From contig CAKSEY010000005.1 of the NCBI GenBank assembly GCA_934448295.1, forward strand, positions 1 to 64,000: a DNA stretch of 64,000 nt. Direction: 5' to 3'. Each line of letters begins with the position of its first letter. The first letter of the stretch is position 1. Positions 24,558 through 32,735 of this stretch are shown piece after piece. Source of the DNA: an uncultured Oscillospiraceae bacterium. GTDB lineage: Bacteria; Bacillota; Clostridia; Oscillospirales; Ruminococcaceae. The position numbers were made by a program, and so were the translations under genes. A model generated the notes under the pieces. It was not told where the DNA came from, ran no database searches, and saw only the letters and a program-made list of their open reading frames with translations.

Positions 24558-26030
24558 ATGAAAAGAAGCTGTGGAATACTTATGCACATTTCCAGCCTGC
24601 CCTCTCCCTACGGGATAGGCACCTTCGGCAAGGAAGCCGAGAGGTTCGCGGACTGGCTGAAAAGCGCCGGGCAGAAGTACTGGCAGGTGCTGCCCATAGG
24701 CCCCACCGGCTACGCGGATTCGCCGTATCAGCCGTTTTCCTCGTTCGCTGGGAATCCCCTGCTGATAGACCTCGACGACCTCGTTGAAAGCGGCTGGCTG
24801 GCGAAAAGCTCCGTTGACGATGCGGACTACGGCGCAGACCCCACCTTTGTTGACTTCGACAAGGTCAGCAGGAGCAAGATGGCGCTGCTGCGGGAAGCGT
24901 TCGCGGGGTTCACGGACGACGTGGGCTACACCTCGTTCGTCATCGACGAGCAGGACTGGCTGGAGGACTACGCGCTGTTCACCGCGCTGAAATCGAAATT
25001 CGGCGGCAGACCCTACACCCAGTGGGACGAGGACATTAAAATGCGCAGGCCGGACGCGCTCAGTCGCTGGCGCGAGGAGCTCGGCGGGGAAATCAAGTTC
25101 GTGAAATTCGTGCAGTATGTATTCTGGCGGCAGTGGGACAGATTCCACCGCTACTGCAACAAGAACGGCATACAGCTCATCGGGGATATCCCGATATACG
25201 TTTCGCCGGACTGCGCGGACGTGTGGGCTCAGCCGGAGCTGTTCGAGCTAAACGAGAAGCACGAGCCGAAGCGCGTTGCCGGAGTACCGCCGGATTACTT
25301 CTCGAAAACCGGACAGCTCTGGGGAAATCCGCTCTACAACTGGCAGGAGATGCACAAGACCGGCTACAAGTGGTGGCTCCAGCGGATAGGAAAGGCTCAG
25401 GAGAGCTTTGATATGCTGCGTATCGACCACTTCCGCGCGTTCGACACCTACTACGCTATCCCCGCCGGGGAGCTCACCGCAGAGCACGGCACATGGGAGA
25501 AAGGCCCCGGCATGGAGCTTTTCAACGCCGTGAAGAACGACCTCGGGGACGTGAACATCATAGCGGAGGACCTCGGCGACATCTTCGACAGCGTGAAGGA
25601 GCTCCTGCGCGACACCGGATTCCCGGGAATGAGGGTGCTCCAGTTCGGCTTCAACGCCGAGCACGCCGACAACGACCACCTGCCGCACAACTACCCCGGG
25701 AACTGCTGCGCCTACACCGGCACTCACGACAACTCCACGATAATGGAGTGGCTGCGGGAAGCAGACCCCCGGGCAAGGGCGATGGCAAAGAGCTACGCTG
25801 ACCAGCGCCTGTTCAAGCGCTTCAACATGGCGTGCGTGAGGACGGTCTACGCAAGCCCCGCCGCCCTGGCGATAATTCCCATGCAGGATATCCTCGGGCT
25901 GGGGAAAGAGGCGCGGATGAACGTCCCCTCCACGGTGGGCGGGAACTGGAAGTGGCGTATGCTGCCCGGGAAGCTCAGCGCCGCAAAGGCGGAGAAGCTC
26001 CGCGTCCTCGCCGAGACCTATTTCAGATGA
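24558..26030 (+). CDS. malQ: 4-alpha-glucanotransferase (amylomaltase, GH77)
   Basis: 490 residues, the usual length. The GH77 opening is clear (GILMHISSLPSPYGIGTFG; WQVLPIGPTGYADSPYQ). The catalytic regions are intact: the nucleophile Asp in MLRIDHFRAF, the acid/base Glu in IIAEDLG, and the stabilising Asp in GTHDNSTIMEW. It moves maltosyl units between 1,4-glucans in the cytoplasm, used in maltodextrin or glycogen turnover. AGGAG precedes the ATG. The acetyltransferase gene follows 15 nt downstream. Supports use of imported starch or maltodextrins. Confidence 0.96.
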   Translation: MKRSCGILMHISSLPSPYGIGTFGKEAERFADWLKSAGQKYWQVLPIGPTGYADSPYQPFSSFAGNPLLIDLDDLVESGWLAKSSVDDADYGADPTFVDFDKVSRSKMALLREAFAGFTDDVGYTSFVIDEQDWLEDYALFTALKSKFGGRPYTQWDEDIKMRRPDALSRWREELGGEIKFVKFVQYVFWRQWDRFHRYCNKNGIQLIGDIPIYVSPDCADVWAQPELFELNEKHEPKRVAGVPPDYFSKTGQLWGNPLYNWQEMHKTGYKWWLQRIGKAQESFDMLRIDHFRAFDTYYAIPAGELTAEHGTWEKGPGMELFNAVKNDLGDVNIIAEDLGDIFDSVKELLRDTGFPGMRVLQFGFNAEHADNDHLPHNYPGNCCAYTGTHDNSTIMEWLREADPRARAMAKSYADQRLFKRFNMACVRTVYASPAALAIIPMQDILGLGKEARMNVPSTVGGNWKWRMLPGKLSAAKAEKLRVLAETYFR

Positions 26031-26045
26031 CCGAAAGGAGCAGAC

Positions 26046-26567
26046 ATGACGCTCACAACACTGCGGCTCACGCTGGAGCCCCTCGGAACAAAGCACCTTA
26101 ACTCCACGCACGAATACGCCTCCGACCCGGAGCTTACGCGGCTGATGGTTTTCCTGCCGGTGGAGGATATCGCCGAAACGGAGCGCTACCTCAGAAGATG
26201 CGAAGCCGAAGCCGCCAAGGAGCGCCCGGGCTTCTGCGAGATGGCGGTAATGCTGGACGGACGGCACATAGGCTCCGTCAGCGCTTACCTTGAAGAGGAC
26301 GGCGCCGCCTGGGAGCTCGGCTGGATAATGGCGCGCGGCGCCCAGGGTCACGGCTACGCGGTCGAAGCCGCGAAGGCGCTCATGGAATACTGTCGGGAGA
26401 CCTCCGGGATACGGCGGTTCATCGCCCACTGCGACAGCGAAAACGCGGCTTCACAGCGGGTAATGGAGAAGCTGGGATTCCGCTTCATGGAGGAATCCTC
26501 CGGGAGAAAGAACCGCGGCTCAGACGAGGTTCGCCGGGAGAAATTATTCGTGCTGGAAATGCCGTAA
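26046..26567 (+). CDS. GNAT-family N-acetyltransferase (RimJ/RimL type)
   Basis: 173 residues, one GNAT domain of the RimJ/RimL subgroup: TLRLTLEPLG at strand 1, then ELGWIMARGAQGHGYAVEAAKAL containing the acetyl-CoA pyrophosphate loop (QGHGYA), and ENAASQRVMEKLGF, the signature near the C-terminus. Substrates range from ribosomal protein N-termini to antibiotics; unknown here. RBS AAAGGAG lies before the ATG, 15 nt after malQ. It ends the operon before a strong terminator. Confidence 0.88.
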   Translation: MTLTTLRLTLEPLGTKHLNSTHEYASDPELTRLMVFLPVEDIAETERYLRRCEAEAAKERPGFCEMAVMLDGRHIGSVSAYLEEDGAAWELGWIMARGAQGHGYAVEAAKALMEYCRETSGIRRFIAHCDSENAASQRVMEKLGFRFMEESSGRKNRGSDEVRREKLFVLEMP

Positions 26568-26579
26568 ATCAGAATCATC

Positions 26580-26608
26580 AGGGAGGGTTCACGCCCTCCC
26601 TGTTTTTT
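26580..26608 (+). terminator. Terminator of the malQ operon
   Basis: AGGGAGGG (26580-26587) pairs with CCCTCCCT (26594-26601), then a T tract at 26603-26608 that reaches the convergent rnr stop. Confidence 0.9.
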
Positions 26609-28724
26609 ATTTCACGAATTCAAAGTCGATAAAGCCGCCGTTTACGTTGACGTTAACGCACTTCACGCGCACCTTGTCTCCCACGGTGAAGATACTTCCG
26701 TCAGCCGCACCCGTCAGGATAACGCCGTGCTGAACCTCGTATTCGCCCATGGGGAGCGCGGTAACGGACACCATGCCCTCTATCGTGTTCGGCAGGACAA
26801 CGTAAACTCCGCCTGCGCTGACTCCGGATATCATGCCGTCAAATTCCTCGCCGATGTGCTCCTTCATGTACTCAGCCATGTAGAAGTTCTCGCACTCGCG
26901 CTCACAGCGCACAGCGGAAAGCTCTGTATTGCTTGCCTGGAGCGCCGCAGAAGCCGCGAATGCCGCGTACTTCCGGCAGAGCTTCTCATGGTCGAGGGCG
27001 TACACATAGTCCGTCAGGATACGGTGAATGGACAGGTCTGCGTATCGGCGTATCGGCGAGGTGAAATGCGCGTACTCCGGCATGACCAGACCGTAATGTC
27101 CAAGGGGCTCCTCGCTGTAACGCGCCTTCATCATGGTGCGCAGAACAATGCGGTTTATTACCATTGCGCGGTCGCTGTCGCGGTTCTCCCGCAGTATCCT
27201 CGCAAGGTCTCCGGCGGAGGCGTTCGCGCCTATCCCCTCCGGATTTATGCCCAGCGCGGTCAGCGTTTCGTTGAGCTGGTCGAGCTTCTCCGTGGTGGGA
27301 GCCTCGTGGACTCTGTACACGAACGGAATCTTCTCTTTCATCGCCAGAGCCGCCGCAGAGTTGTTCGCCATCAGCATGAATTCCTCGATTATGCCCTCCG
27401 CAACGCCGGTGTTTCGCGGCTTTACGTCAACGCACACGCCGTTTTCATCGGTGATTATCCTGGATTCCTGCGCGTCTATCTCGGGAGCGCCGCGCTCAAC
27501 GCGGTTCTTTTCCAGGATATCCGCAAGCTCCTTCATCAGCGGAATACGGTCGAGCACGCGCGCGTATTTCGCCTTTATTTCCTCGTCGGCGGTGCCGTCG
27601 ATTATCCTGTTGACCTCGGAGTACACGCCTTTTACGCGGCTCCTGATAACGGATTTCTCAAAGCGGTAGGAAAGCAGCTTTCCCTCAAAGCTGACGTCCA
27701 TAAGGCAGGAAAACGCAAGCCTGTCCACCTGCGGATTCAGCGAGCATATCCCGTTGGAAAGCTCCCGCGGGAGCATAGGCACCACCTGGTCCGCGTAGTA
27801 TATCGAGGTGCCGCGATAGAACGCTTCCTTGTCCAGCTCGCTGCCCTTCGCGACGTAGTGGGAAACGTCCGCAATGTGGACTCCCAGCTTGTAGCAGCGG
27901 TCGGTCCTGGCTAAGCTCACGGCGTCGTCGATATCCTTGGTGTCCGCGCCGTCTATGGTGAAGATAGGCTCGCCGCGCAGGTCGAGCCTGCGGAGTATCT
28001 CGTCCCCGTCCGGCTCGTCCATGTCAAGCCTGGAAGCCTCCAGCAGCACCTCCGGCGGGAACTCCGTGTGGAGCCCGTTTGACAGCATATACGCCTGCGC
28101 CCCGGATCTCGCACAGTCGCTGGAGCCGAGCACGTCTATGATGTTCACGGTGTGGTCCATGTGGCGTTCGCCGCGCTTCTTTATGGAGAACACCACCTTG
28201 TCGCCAACATGCATTACCGCAGGCTTTGAGACCTTCGCGATGACCAGCGGGTCGCTGCAAAGCTTGTCCGGCAGCACCATCAGCTTGTTGCCGACAGCGG
28301 TTATCACGCCGGAAAGCAGGCGGTCGTTCTCCTCGACTATCGCCATGACCACCGCCTCGGCGGAGAAACGCTCGTCCGCGTCCGCAGTCTTTCTGGCGAG
28401 GACTATGTCCCCGGGGATAGCGCCCATCATGTCGCGGCCGCGCACGAAATACTCCGCCGGCATATCCCCCAGGGACTTCACGAAGCCGGATTTCTGCGAC
28501 ACGCGGCTGACCTCAGCCTTGAAGTAATTTTCCGGGTGCCTTATCCAGCAGCTACCCTTTTTGTATGCGATGTCGTTGTGCTGCTTCATCTCGGCGAGGG
28601 TGTTTTCCAGCTTCTTCACGCCCTTTTTGTTTATGCCGAGCCAGTCCGCAAGCTGCTTTACGGACATTCCCTTTTCGCCCGCCTTATATAAAGCCGTCAG
28701 TATGGATATTTTCAGCTTGTTCAT
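26607..28724 (-). CDS. rnr: Ribonuclease R
   Basis: 705 residues. An N-terminal winged helix (GMSVKQLADWLGINKKGVKKLE), cold-shock domains, the RNB catalytic domain with IDGADTKDIDDAVSLAR (the Mg-binding aspartates) and HIADVSHYV, and a C-terminal S1 domain (EFDGMISGVSAGGVYVVLPN). RNase R is a 3'-5' exonuclease that clears structured RNA and works with tmRNA. In Firmicutes secG usually precedes rnr, as here. ATG 28724 follows AAAGGAA. The lysine-rich tail found in some family members is absent. Confidence 0.95.
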   Translation of the reverse strand: MNKLKISILTALYKAGEKGMSVKQLADWLGINKKGVKKLENTLAEMKQHNDIAYKKGSCWIRHPENYFKAEVSRVSQKSGFVKSLGDMPAEYFVRGRDMMGAIPGDIVLARKTADADERFSAEAVVMAIVEENDRLLSGVITAVGNKLMVLPDKLCSDPLVIAKVSKPAVMHVGDKVVFSIKKRGERHMDHTVNIIDVLGSSDCARSGAQAYMLSNGLHTEFPPEVLLEASRLDMDEPDGDEILRRLDLRGEPIFTIDGADTKDIDDAVSLARTDRCYKLGVHIADVSHYVAKGSELDKEAFYRGTSIYYADQVVPMLPRELSNGICSLNPQVDRLAFSCLMDVSFEGKLLSYRFEKSVIRSRVKGVYSEVNRIIDGTADEEIKAKYARVLDRIPLMKELADILEKNRVERGAPEIDAQESRIITDENGVCVDVKPRNTGVAEGIIEEFMLMANNSAAALAMKEKIPFVYRVHEAPTTEKLDQLNETLTALGINPEGIGANASAGDLARILRENRDSDRAMVINRIVLRTMMKARYSEEPLGHYGLVMPEYAHFTSPIRRYADLSIHRILTDYVYALDHEKLCRKYAAFAASAALQASNTELSAVRCERECENFYMAEYMKEHIGEEFDGMISGVSAGGVYVVLPNTIEGMVSVTALPMGEYEVQHGVILTGAADGSIFTVGDKVRVKCVNVNVNGGFIDFEFVK

Positions 28725-28781
28725 ATAATTCCTTTCTCCGGATATCGGATAGTATTTACACGAGCCTAAAAAACTATTAAC

Positions 28782-28810
28782 AAAAAAGGACAGGCGGTGA
28801 ACCTGTCCTT
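28782..28810 (-). terminator. Terminator between secG and rnr
   Basis: AAGGACAGG (28786-28794) pairs with CCTGTCCTT (28802-28810); on the minus strand a TTTTTT tract follows. Leaky termination could still feed rnr, which has no clear promoter of its own. Confidence 0.8.
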
Positions 28811-28814
28811 GCTT

Positions 28815-29243
28815 TTACTGTTCAGCAGTCTGTCCGCTCTCCGCCTGGGAGGTCGCCGCCGTTTCGCCCGTGGATGAAGCCTCGGCGGTAACTTTGCTTT
28901 CGGTCTCCGCCGTGTCAGTCTCTGAGGTGGTGTCCTCAACGGTCGCGGAAATGCTTGACGTATCGGAGCTTGCGTCACTGTCGCTGTTGGAGCCGCCGAG
29001 ATATACGTTCACCACGTTAACGATGAGAGCCAGCACAAAGAACACGATAGCCGCCGTGGTCATAGCCTTGTTGAGCATTGCTTCCTTGGTTCTGCCGGAA
29101 TTCTTACCGTAGTAGTTGTCGCTGGAATTACCGGAGATGGTCTGCGACATCTGGGTCTTGGTGTCCTGCATAAGAACCACGATAACGATAAACACACACG
29201 CGATTATCAGAACGATAGCGCTGATTATTTCAAAAATTCCCAT
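28815..29243 (-). CDS. secG: Preprotein translocase subunit SecG with long Ser/Thr/Glu-rich tail
   Basis: 142 residues. Residues 1-77 are typical SecG: two helices (about 4-24 and 58-77) joined by VLMQDTKTQMSQTISGNSS and the conserved NKAMTTAAIVFF. SecG is usually about 75-80 residues; here 65 more follow, made almost only of S, T, D, E, A and G, with repeats such as DTTSETDTAETES. SecG assists SecYE and SecA in moving proteins. Both ends of SecG usually face outside, so the tail would be extracytoplasmic (inference). Gene order secG-rnr is conserved in Firmicutes. Confidence 0.88.
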   Translation of the reverse strand: MGIFEIISAIVLIIACVFIVIVVLMQDTKTQMSQTISGNSSDNYYGKNSGRTKEAMLNKAMTTAAIVFFVLALIVNVVNVYLGGSNSDSDASSDTSSISATVEDTTSETDTAETESKVTAEASSTGETAATSQAESGQTAEQ

Positions 29244-29304
29244 TTAATACAATCCTCCATATAATTATGTACTCCCAAAGGTACAAGTGATATCATACTA
29301 ATCA

Positions 29305-29333
29305 AGTATACCACATATTCTCATAAAATGCAA
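29305..29333 (-). promoter_or_regulatory. Promoter of secG
   Basis: Minus strand: TTGCAT (29328-29333), 17-bp spacer, TATACT (29305-29310). Confidence 0.7.
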
Positions 29334-29441
29334 GTGTTTTTTAAAATTTTTTTTGAAAAACCGCCGATTTCAGGCGCGAAGCAAAAAATACGTATTCCGG
29401 GACATCCTGCGGCATACTATATAATATGTAAAGGAGAGACT

Positions 29442-30287
29442 ATGGACATTTTTCGATACATCATCAGCGGTCTTGGCGTGGGAGCCGCCATGACCATACC
29501 CGGAGTCAGCGGGGGGACCGCCGCAATGCTGCTCGGGGTGTACGACCGGCTGGTACGCGCCGTGAGCCAGCTTTTTTCCGCTCCCCGCAGGAACCTCCCG
29601 CTGCTCCTGAGCTTCGGCGGCGGCGCGGCGGCGGGCGCTCTTGTGCTGGCGAGACTTATCTCGCTGCTGCTGACTACCCCGGCGGAGATCCCGCTGAGGT
29701 TCCTCTTCCTCGGCGCGGTGGCAGGGGGAATCCCGCTTATCCTCCGCCGCGCGGAGCTCCGGAGGTTCACCCCGGGGGCGCTGCTCCTGGTGCTGCTGGG
29801 GGCTGCGGCGGTGTTCCTGATCTCCGCTCTGCCGCAGGGGCTGTTTTCCCCGGAAAACTCCGGGTTCGGCGGGTTCGTTCTGCGGTTCCTGGGCGGAATA
29901 CTGCTGGCGGCGGCGCTGGTGCTCCCGGGGATAAGCGGCTCGCATTTCCTGTATATGCTGGGGCTGTACGACGACGTTATCGGCAGGCTCGGGAGCCTCG
30001 ACCTGCTGCCGCTTCTCCCGATGGCGGCGGGAGTTCTGGCGGGAACATTTCTGTCGGCAAGGCTGCTTGAAGCGTTGTTTGAGAACCACAAAACCGGCAC
30101 TTATCTCGTTATCCTCGGGTTCATGCTCGCTTCCCTGCGGGAGCTTCTGCCGGAAGCCGCAGACGGAATTCAGCTTTCCACCGGCGTGATATGCGCGGCT
30201 GTGGGATTCCTGGCGGTGTTCCTGCTGCAGATGAACAACGGAAAAAATAGATCCGAAAAATCCAGATATAGTGCAAGAAACGGTTGA
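29442..30287 (+). CDS. DUF368 membrane protein, PopT-type undecaprenyl-phosphate translocase
   Basis: 281 residues from ATG 29442 with AAAGGAG at about 29431; a longer frame begins before the -10-like TATAAT at 29420 and is rejected. About eight membrane helices. Family signatures: GAAMTIPGVSGGTAAMLLGVYD near residue 13 and ALVLPGISGSHFLYMLGLYDD near 160, the two inverted-repeat GVSGG/GISGS loops of DUF368. DUF368 (PopT) proteins recycle undecaprenyl phosphate across the membrane for wall synthesis. The short basic tail is not conserved. Confidence 0.88.
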   Translation: MDIFRYIISGLGVGAAMTIPGVSGGTAAMLLGVYDRLVRAVSQLFSAPRRNLPLLLSFGGGAAAGALVLARLISLLLTTPAEIPLRFLFLGAVAGGIPLILRRAELRRFTPGALLLVLLGAAAVFLISALPQGLFSPENSGFGGFVLRFLGGILLAAALVLPGISGSHFLYMLGLYDDVIGRLGSLDLLPLLPMAAGVLAGTFLSARLLEALFENHKTGTYLVILGFMLASLRELLPEAADGIQLSTGVICAAVGFLAVFLLQMNNGKNRSEKSRYSARNG

Positions 30288-30312
30288 CAAACGCATGATA
30301 TTGTGATACAAT
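30284..30312 (+). promoter_or_regulatory. Strong promoter of the NrdD-tail-like gene
   Basis: Consensus TTGACA (30284-30289), 17-bp spacer, TACAAT (30307-30312). The -35 overlaps the DUF368 stop codon. Transcription from about 30319 rules out an earlier in-frame GTG and supports ATG 30341. Confidence 0.9.
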
Positions 30313-30340
30313 AGTGTTACAGGAAAAAGAGGTGACTATC

Positions 30341-30607
30341 ATGAAAATCAACGTTACAGGCGGAACGCTCCCGCAGCAGGAGATAGACTACTACACCGAG
30401 GCGGCTCTGAAAAAATACCCCGACCGCAATATCACGGCTATCGACTTCGATGTTGACGGCGACTACGTCAACGCGACCTATCACTTCTGCGACCAGCCGT
30501 TCGAGAGGATACGCAGGATAACCGGCTACCTCGTCGGCACCCTGGACAGGTTCAACAACGCGAAGCGCGCCGAGGAGGCTGACCGGGTCAAGCACAGTCT
30601 GAACTGA
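30341..30607 (+). CDS. Small protein resembling the C-terminal tail of anaerobic ribonucleotide reductase
   Basis: 88 residues from ATG 30341 (AGAGGTGA upstream). The second half, RIRRITGYLVGTLDRFNNAKRAE followed by ADRVKH (quoted in two parts), matches the extreme C-terminus of NrdD, where RITGYL..DRFN..K..E..DR follows the zinc ribbon. The catalytic barrel, the glycyl-radical loop and the zinc ribbon are all missing, so it is not a reductase by itself. Such stand-alone small proteins recur in Clostridia, usually auto-named after NrdD. It has its own strong promoter and terminator, implying abundant expression. Function unknown. Confidence 0.7.
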   Translation: MKINVTGGTLPQQEIDYYTEAALKKYPDRNITAIDFDVDGDYVNATYHFCDQPFERIRRITGYLVGTLDRFNNAKRAEEADRVKHSLN

Positions 30608-30614
30608 ATTTAAG

Positions 30615-30644
30615 AGACCTCCGGAAAGCGGGGGTCTTTTTTTA
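30615..30644 (+). terminator. Terminator of the NrdD-tail-like gene
   Basis: AGACCTCCG (30615-30623) pairs with CGGGGGTCT (30629-30637) with one T-G pair, then a run of T. Confidence 0.9.
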
Positions 30645-30681
30645 TATATAACCCTGGGAACACCTAGCCGTGATATTTACG

Positions 30682-30717
30682 CAAAAAGAAAAATCCCCCG
30701 CAAAAAACGGGGGATTT
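30682..30717 (-). terminator. Terminator of the sugar ABC transporter operon
   Basis: AAATCCCCCG (30691-30700) pairs with CGGGGGATTT (30708-30717); the minus strand continues TTTTTCTTTTTG. Confidence 0.9.
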
Positions 30718-30729
30718 AATTCTGCAAAA

Positions 30730-31632
30730 TCAGCCCTTGACTGCGCCGAGGGCAACGCCCTTAACGATGAACTTGGACAGCGCCAGGTAGATAATAACGA
30801 TCGGGATGATGGAAAGTATAACCGCAAGGTTCTGGATACCGTAGTCAGTGGAGGTACTGATACCCATAACGCCTGCAACCATCATCGGCATTGTTTTCAT
30901 GCTGGAGTCGCCGTTAACCAGGATCATTGTCGGGTTGTAGTAGTTGTTCCAGTTCGCAACAAACGCGAATATCGCCTGAACTGCAAACGCAGGCTTGAAG
31001 ATAGGCAGCGATATCTGCATGAAGGTCCTGAACTCGCTGCAGCCGTCGATTCTTGCCGCCTCAACAATGTCAAGCGGGAAGGAGGACTTCATGTACTGAA
31101 GCATGAAGAATACGGTGGCAGGAGCTGCGATAGCGGGAACGATCAGCGGGAGGTAGTTGTTCAGCAGCTTGAGGGAAGCCATGAACTCCAGGAAGCCGGT
31201 GGAAACTACCTGCGTCGGAACCATCATTACCAGAAGAATAAAGGTGGTCGCAAATTTCTTTCCCTTGAAATCATATACTGTCAGACCGTAAGCCGTCATT
31301 GCCGAGAAGAACACGGTGAGTATCGTGGACGAACCGGCAATAATAAGGCTGTTTCTGTAACCGACGAGAACGTTGAAGATACGATAATACACACCGTTTG
31401 CATACTGCGGATCGGTCATGTTCTTGAAATTGTCGATAAGATTGGTTCCGGGAAGGAACGAGATACCATTAACAATTATATCCGAATTGGCTCTTGTCGC
31501 GTTGATCAGAATTATGTAGATCGGAAGCAGGGAAATGATCGTAAGAAGGACGCAAACAATAAATCTGATAGTGGAGTGAATCCTGATTTTTCTTCTGTAC
31601 TCCGCATTGCTGAAATTATAAGAGTCAGCCAT
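30730..31632 (-). CDS. Sugar ABC transporter permease, MalG type (CUT1)
   Basis: 300 residues, six membrane helices, BPD_transp_1 fold. The EAA loop reads EAARIDGCSEFRTFMQISLPIFKPA near 195-220, the contact to the ATPase (quoted without flanks). An N-terminal cytoplasmic stretch is followed by a helix (IRFIVCVLLTIISLLPIYIILINA). It pairs with the permease 14 nt upstream. No ATP-binding gene is in the cluster; in Firmicutes a shared MsmX-type ATPase commonly serves several CUT1 importers. Last gene of the operon. Confidence 0.92.
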   Translation of the reverse strand: MADSYNFSNAEYRRKIRIHSTIRFIVCVLLTIISLLPIYIILINATRANSDIIVNGISFLPGTNLIDNFKNMTDPQYANGVYYRIFNVLVGYRNSLIIAGSSTILTVFFSAMTAYGLTVYDFKGKKFATTFILLVMMVPTQVVSTGFLEFMASLKLLNNYLPLIVPAIAAPATVFFMLQYMKSSFPLDIVEAARIDGCSEFRTFMQISLPIFKPAFAVQAIFAFVANWNNYYNPTMILVNGDSSMKTMPMMVAGVMGISTSTDYGIQNLAVILSIIPIVIIYLALSKFIVKGVALGAVKG

Positions 31633-31646
31633 TTTTCACATCCTCC

Positions 31647-32612
31647 TTACTTAGCCTTGCGCTTCTTGCCAGATGTATTTTCGGTATTGAACCGGAATAC
31701 TATCATGCCAAGAACAGCAGTGATAACGAACAGTATCATGGACGCTGCCGCGGAATAACCATAGTTGTAAACCTGGTGGAAGTTTTCATAGATGAATACC
31801 GCAGTGGTCTTAAGTGCGGGTCTGACTGCGGTGCCCTCATGAAGAAGATATGGGATATCGAACATCTGAAGTCCGCCGATCATCGAGGTGATGAACACAT
31901 AGATGAATATAGGCTTCAGAATCGGCATTGTTATCCTGAAGAAAGTGTTAGCTCCGCTGGATCCATCGATCTCAGCCGCTTCATAAATCGACGGGTCGAT
32001 ACCAAAGATACCCGAGAGAAGCAGGAGCATCGTATTACCATACCACATCCAAGATTGAATGAGCATTACAAGAATGCGCGACGACCAAACGTTGTCAATG
32101 AACTTAATAGGTTCAGTAATGGATCCGAGATTCATAAGCATGGAGTTGATCGCGCCATACTTAGAGTTACCGAACAGCATCATGAACATTCCGGCTACGG
32201 AAGCAGCGGTGATGATATTTGGCAGATACATAACGACCTTGAAGAAGCCTGTTCCCTTGATCTTAGTCCTTGCGTCAGAAAACCATACTGCAAGAAGAAG
32301 CGACAGCACTATCTGAACGATAAAGTTTCCTGCCCAGAGGATAAATGTGTTCCCCAAAGAGGACCAGAATTTGTCCTGAACACTGTTTGCAGCAAAGTTT
32401 CCAGCCTCACCAAATAAAAGATACTGATAGTTTTGAAGCCCTACCCAAGCCTCCGGATGCTCCGAACCGTTCTGCTTGAAGCTCAGGAGTAACGTATTAA
32501 ACAAAGGATAGAGCATAAAGAATGCATACACTATGAAAAACGGCGCAATGAATATGTAACCGTATTTCGCATAGCTTATCATCTTATGTTTTCTTCCGGT
32601 TGCTGCCTGCAT
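31647..32612 (-). CDS. Sugar ABC transporter permease, MalF type (CUT1)
   Basis: 321 residues from ATG 32612. An in-frame GTG at 32621 is rejected because AAAGGG (about 32621-32626) would touch it, while the ATG has proper spacing. Six helices; EAA loop EAAEIDGSSGANTFFRITMPILKP at about 210-233. YIFIAPFFIVYAFFMLYPLFNT starts the first helix, the usual CUT1 opening. It forms the channel with the MalG-type partner. A long hairpin separates it from the binding-protein gene. Confidence 0.92.
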   Translation of the reverse strand: MQAATGRKHKMISYAKYGYIFIAPFFIVYAFFMLYPLFNTLLLSFKQNGSEHPEAWVGLQNYQYLLFGEAGNFAANSVQDKFWSSLGNTFILWAGNFIVQIVLSLLLAVWFSDARTKIKGTGFFKVVMYLPNIITAASVAGMFMMLFGNSKYGAINSMLMNLGSITEPIKFIDNVWSSRILVMLIQSWMWYGNTMLLLLSGIFGIDPSIYEAAEIDGSSGANTFFRITMPILKPIFIYVFITSMIGGLQMFDIPYLLHEGTAVRPALKTTAVFIYENFHQVYNYGYSAAASMILFVITAVLGMIVFRFNTENTSGKKRKAK

Positions 32613-32647
32613 GATGCACACCCTTTCAAAATTTGTCTAAAAAAATC

Positions 32648-32691
32648 ACAATATACTGCTTATGGACTTTCGCCCATAAGCAAATATATTG
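32648..32691 (-). promoter_or_regulatory. Intercistronic hairpin between binding-protein and permease genes
   Basis: GCTTATGG pairs with CCATAAGC around an 8-nt loop, extended outward by ACAATATA/TATATTGT with a small internal loop; on the minus strand GATTTTTTT follows. Such hairpins protect the binding-protein mRNA or partly terminate transcription, keeping permease levels low. Confidence 0.7.
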
Positions 32692-32735
32692 TAATCGAAA
32701 ACTTATCTAGTTTTTAGCTGCAAAACTAAATCTGA

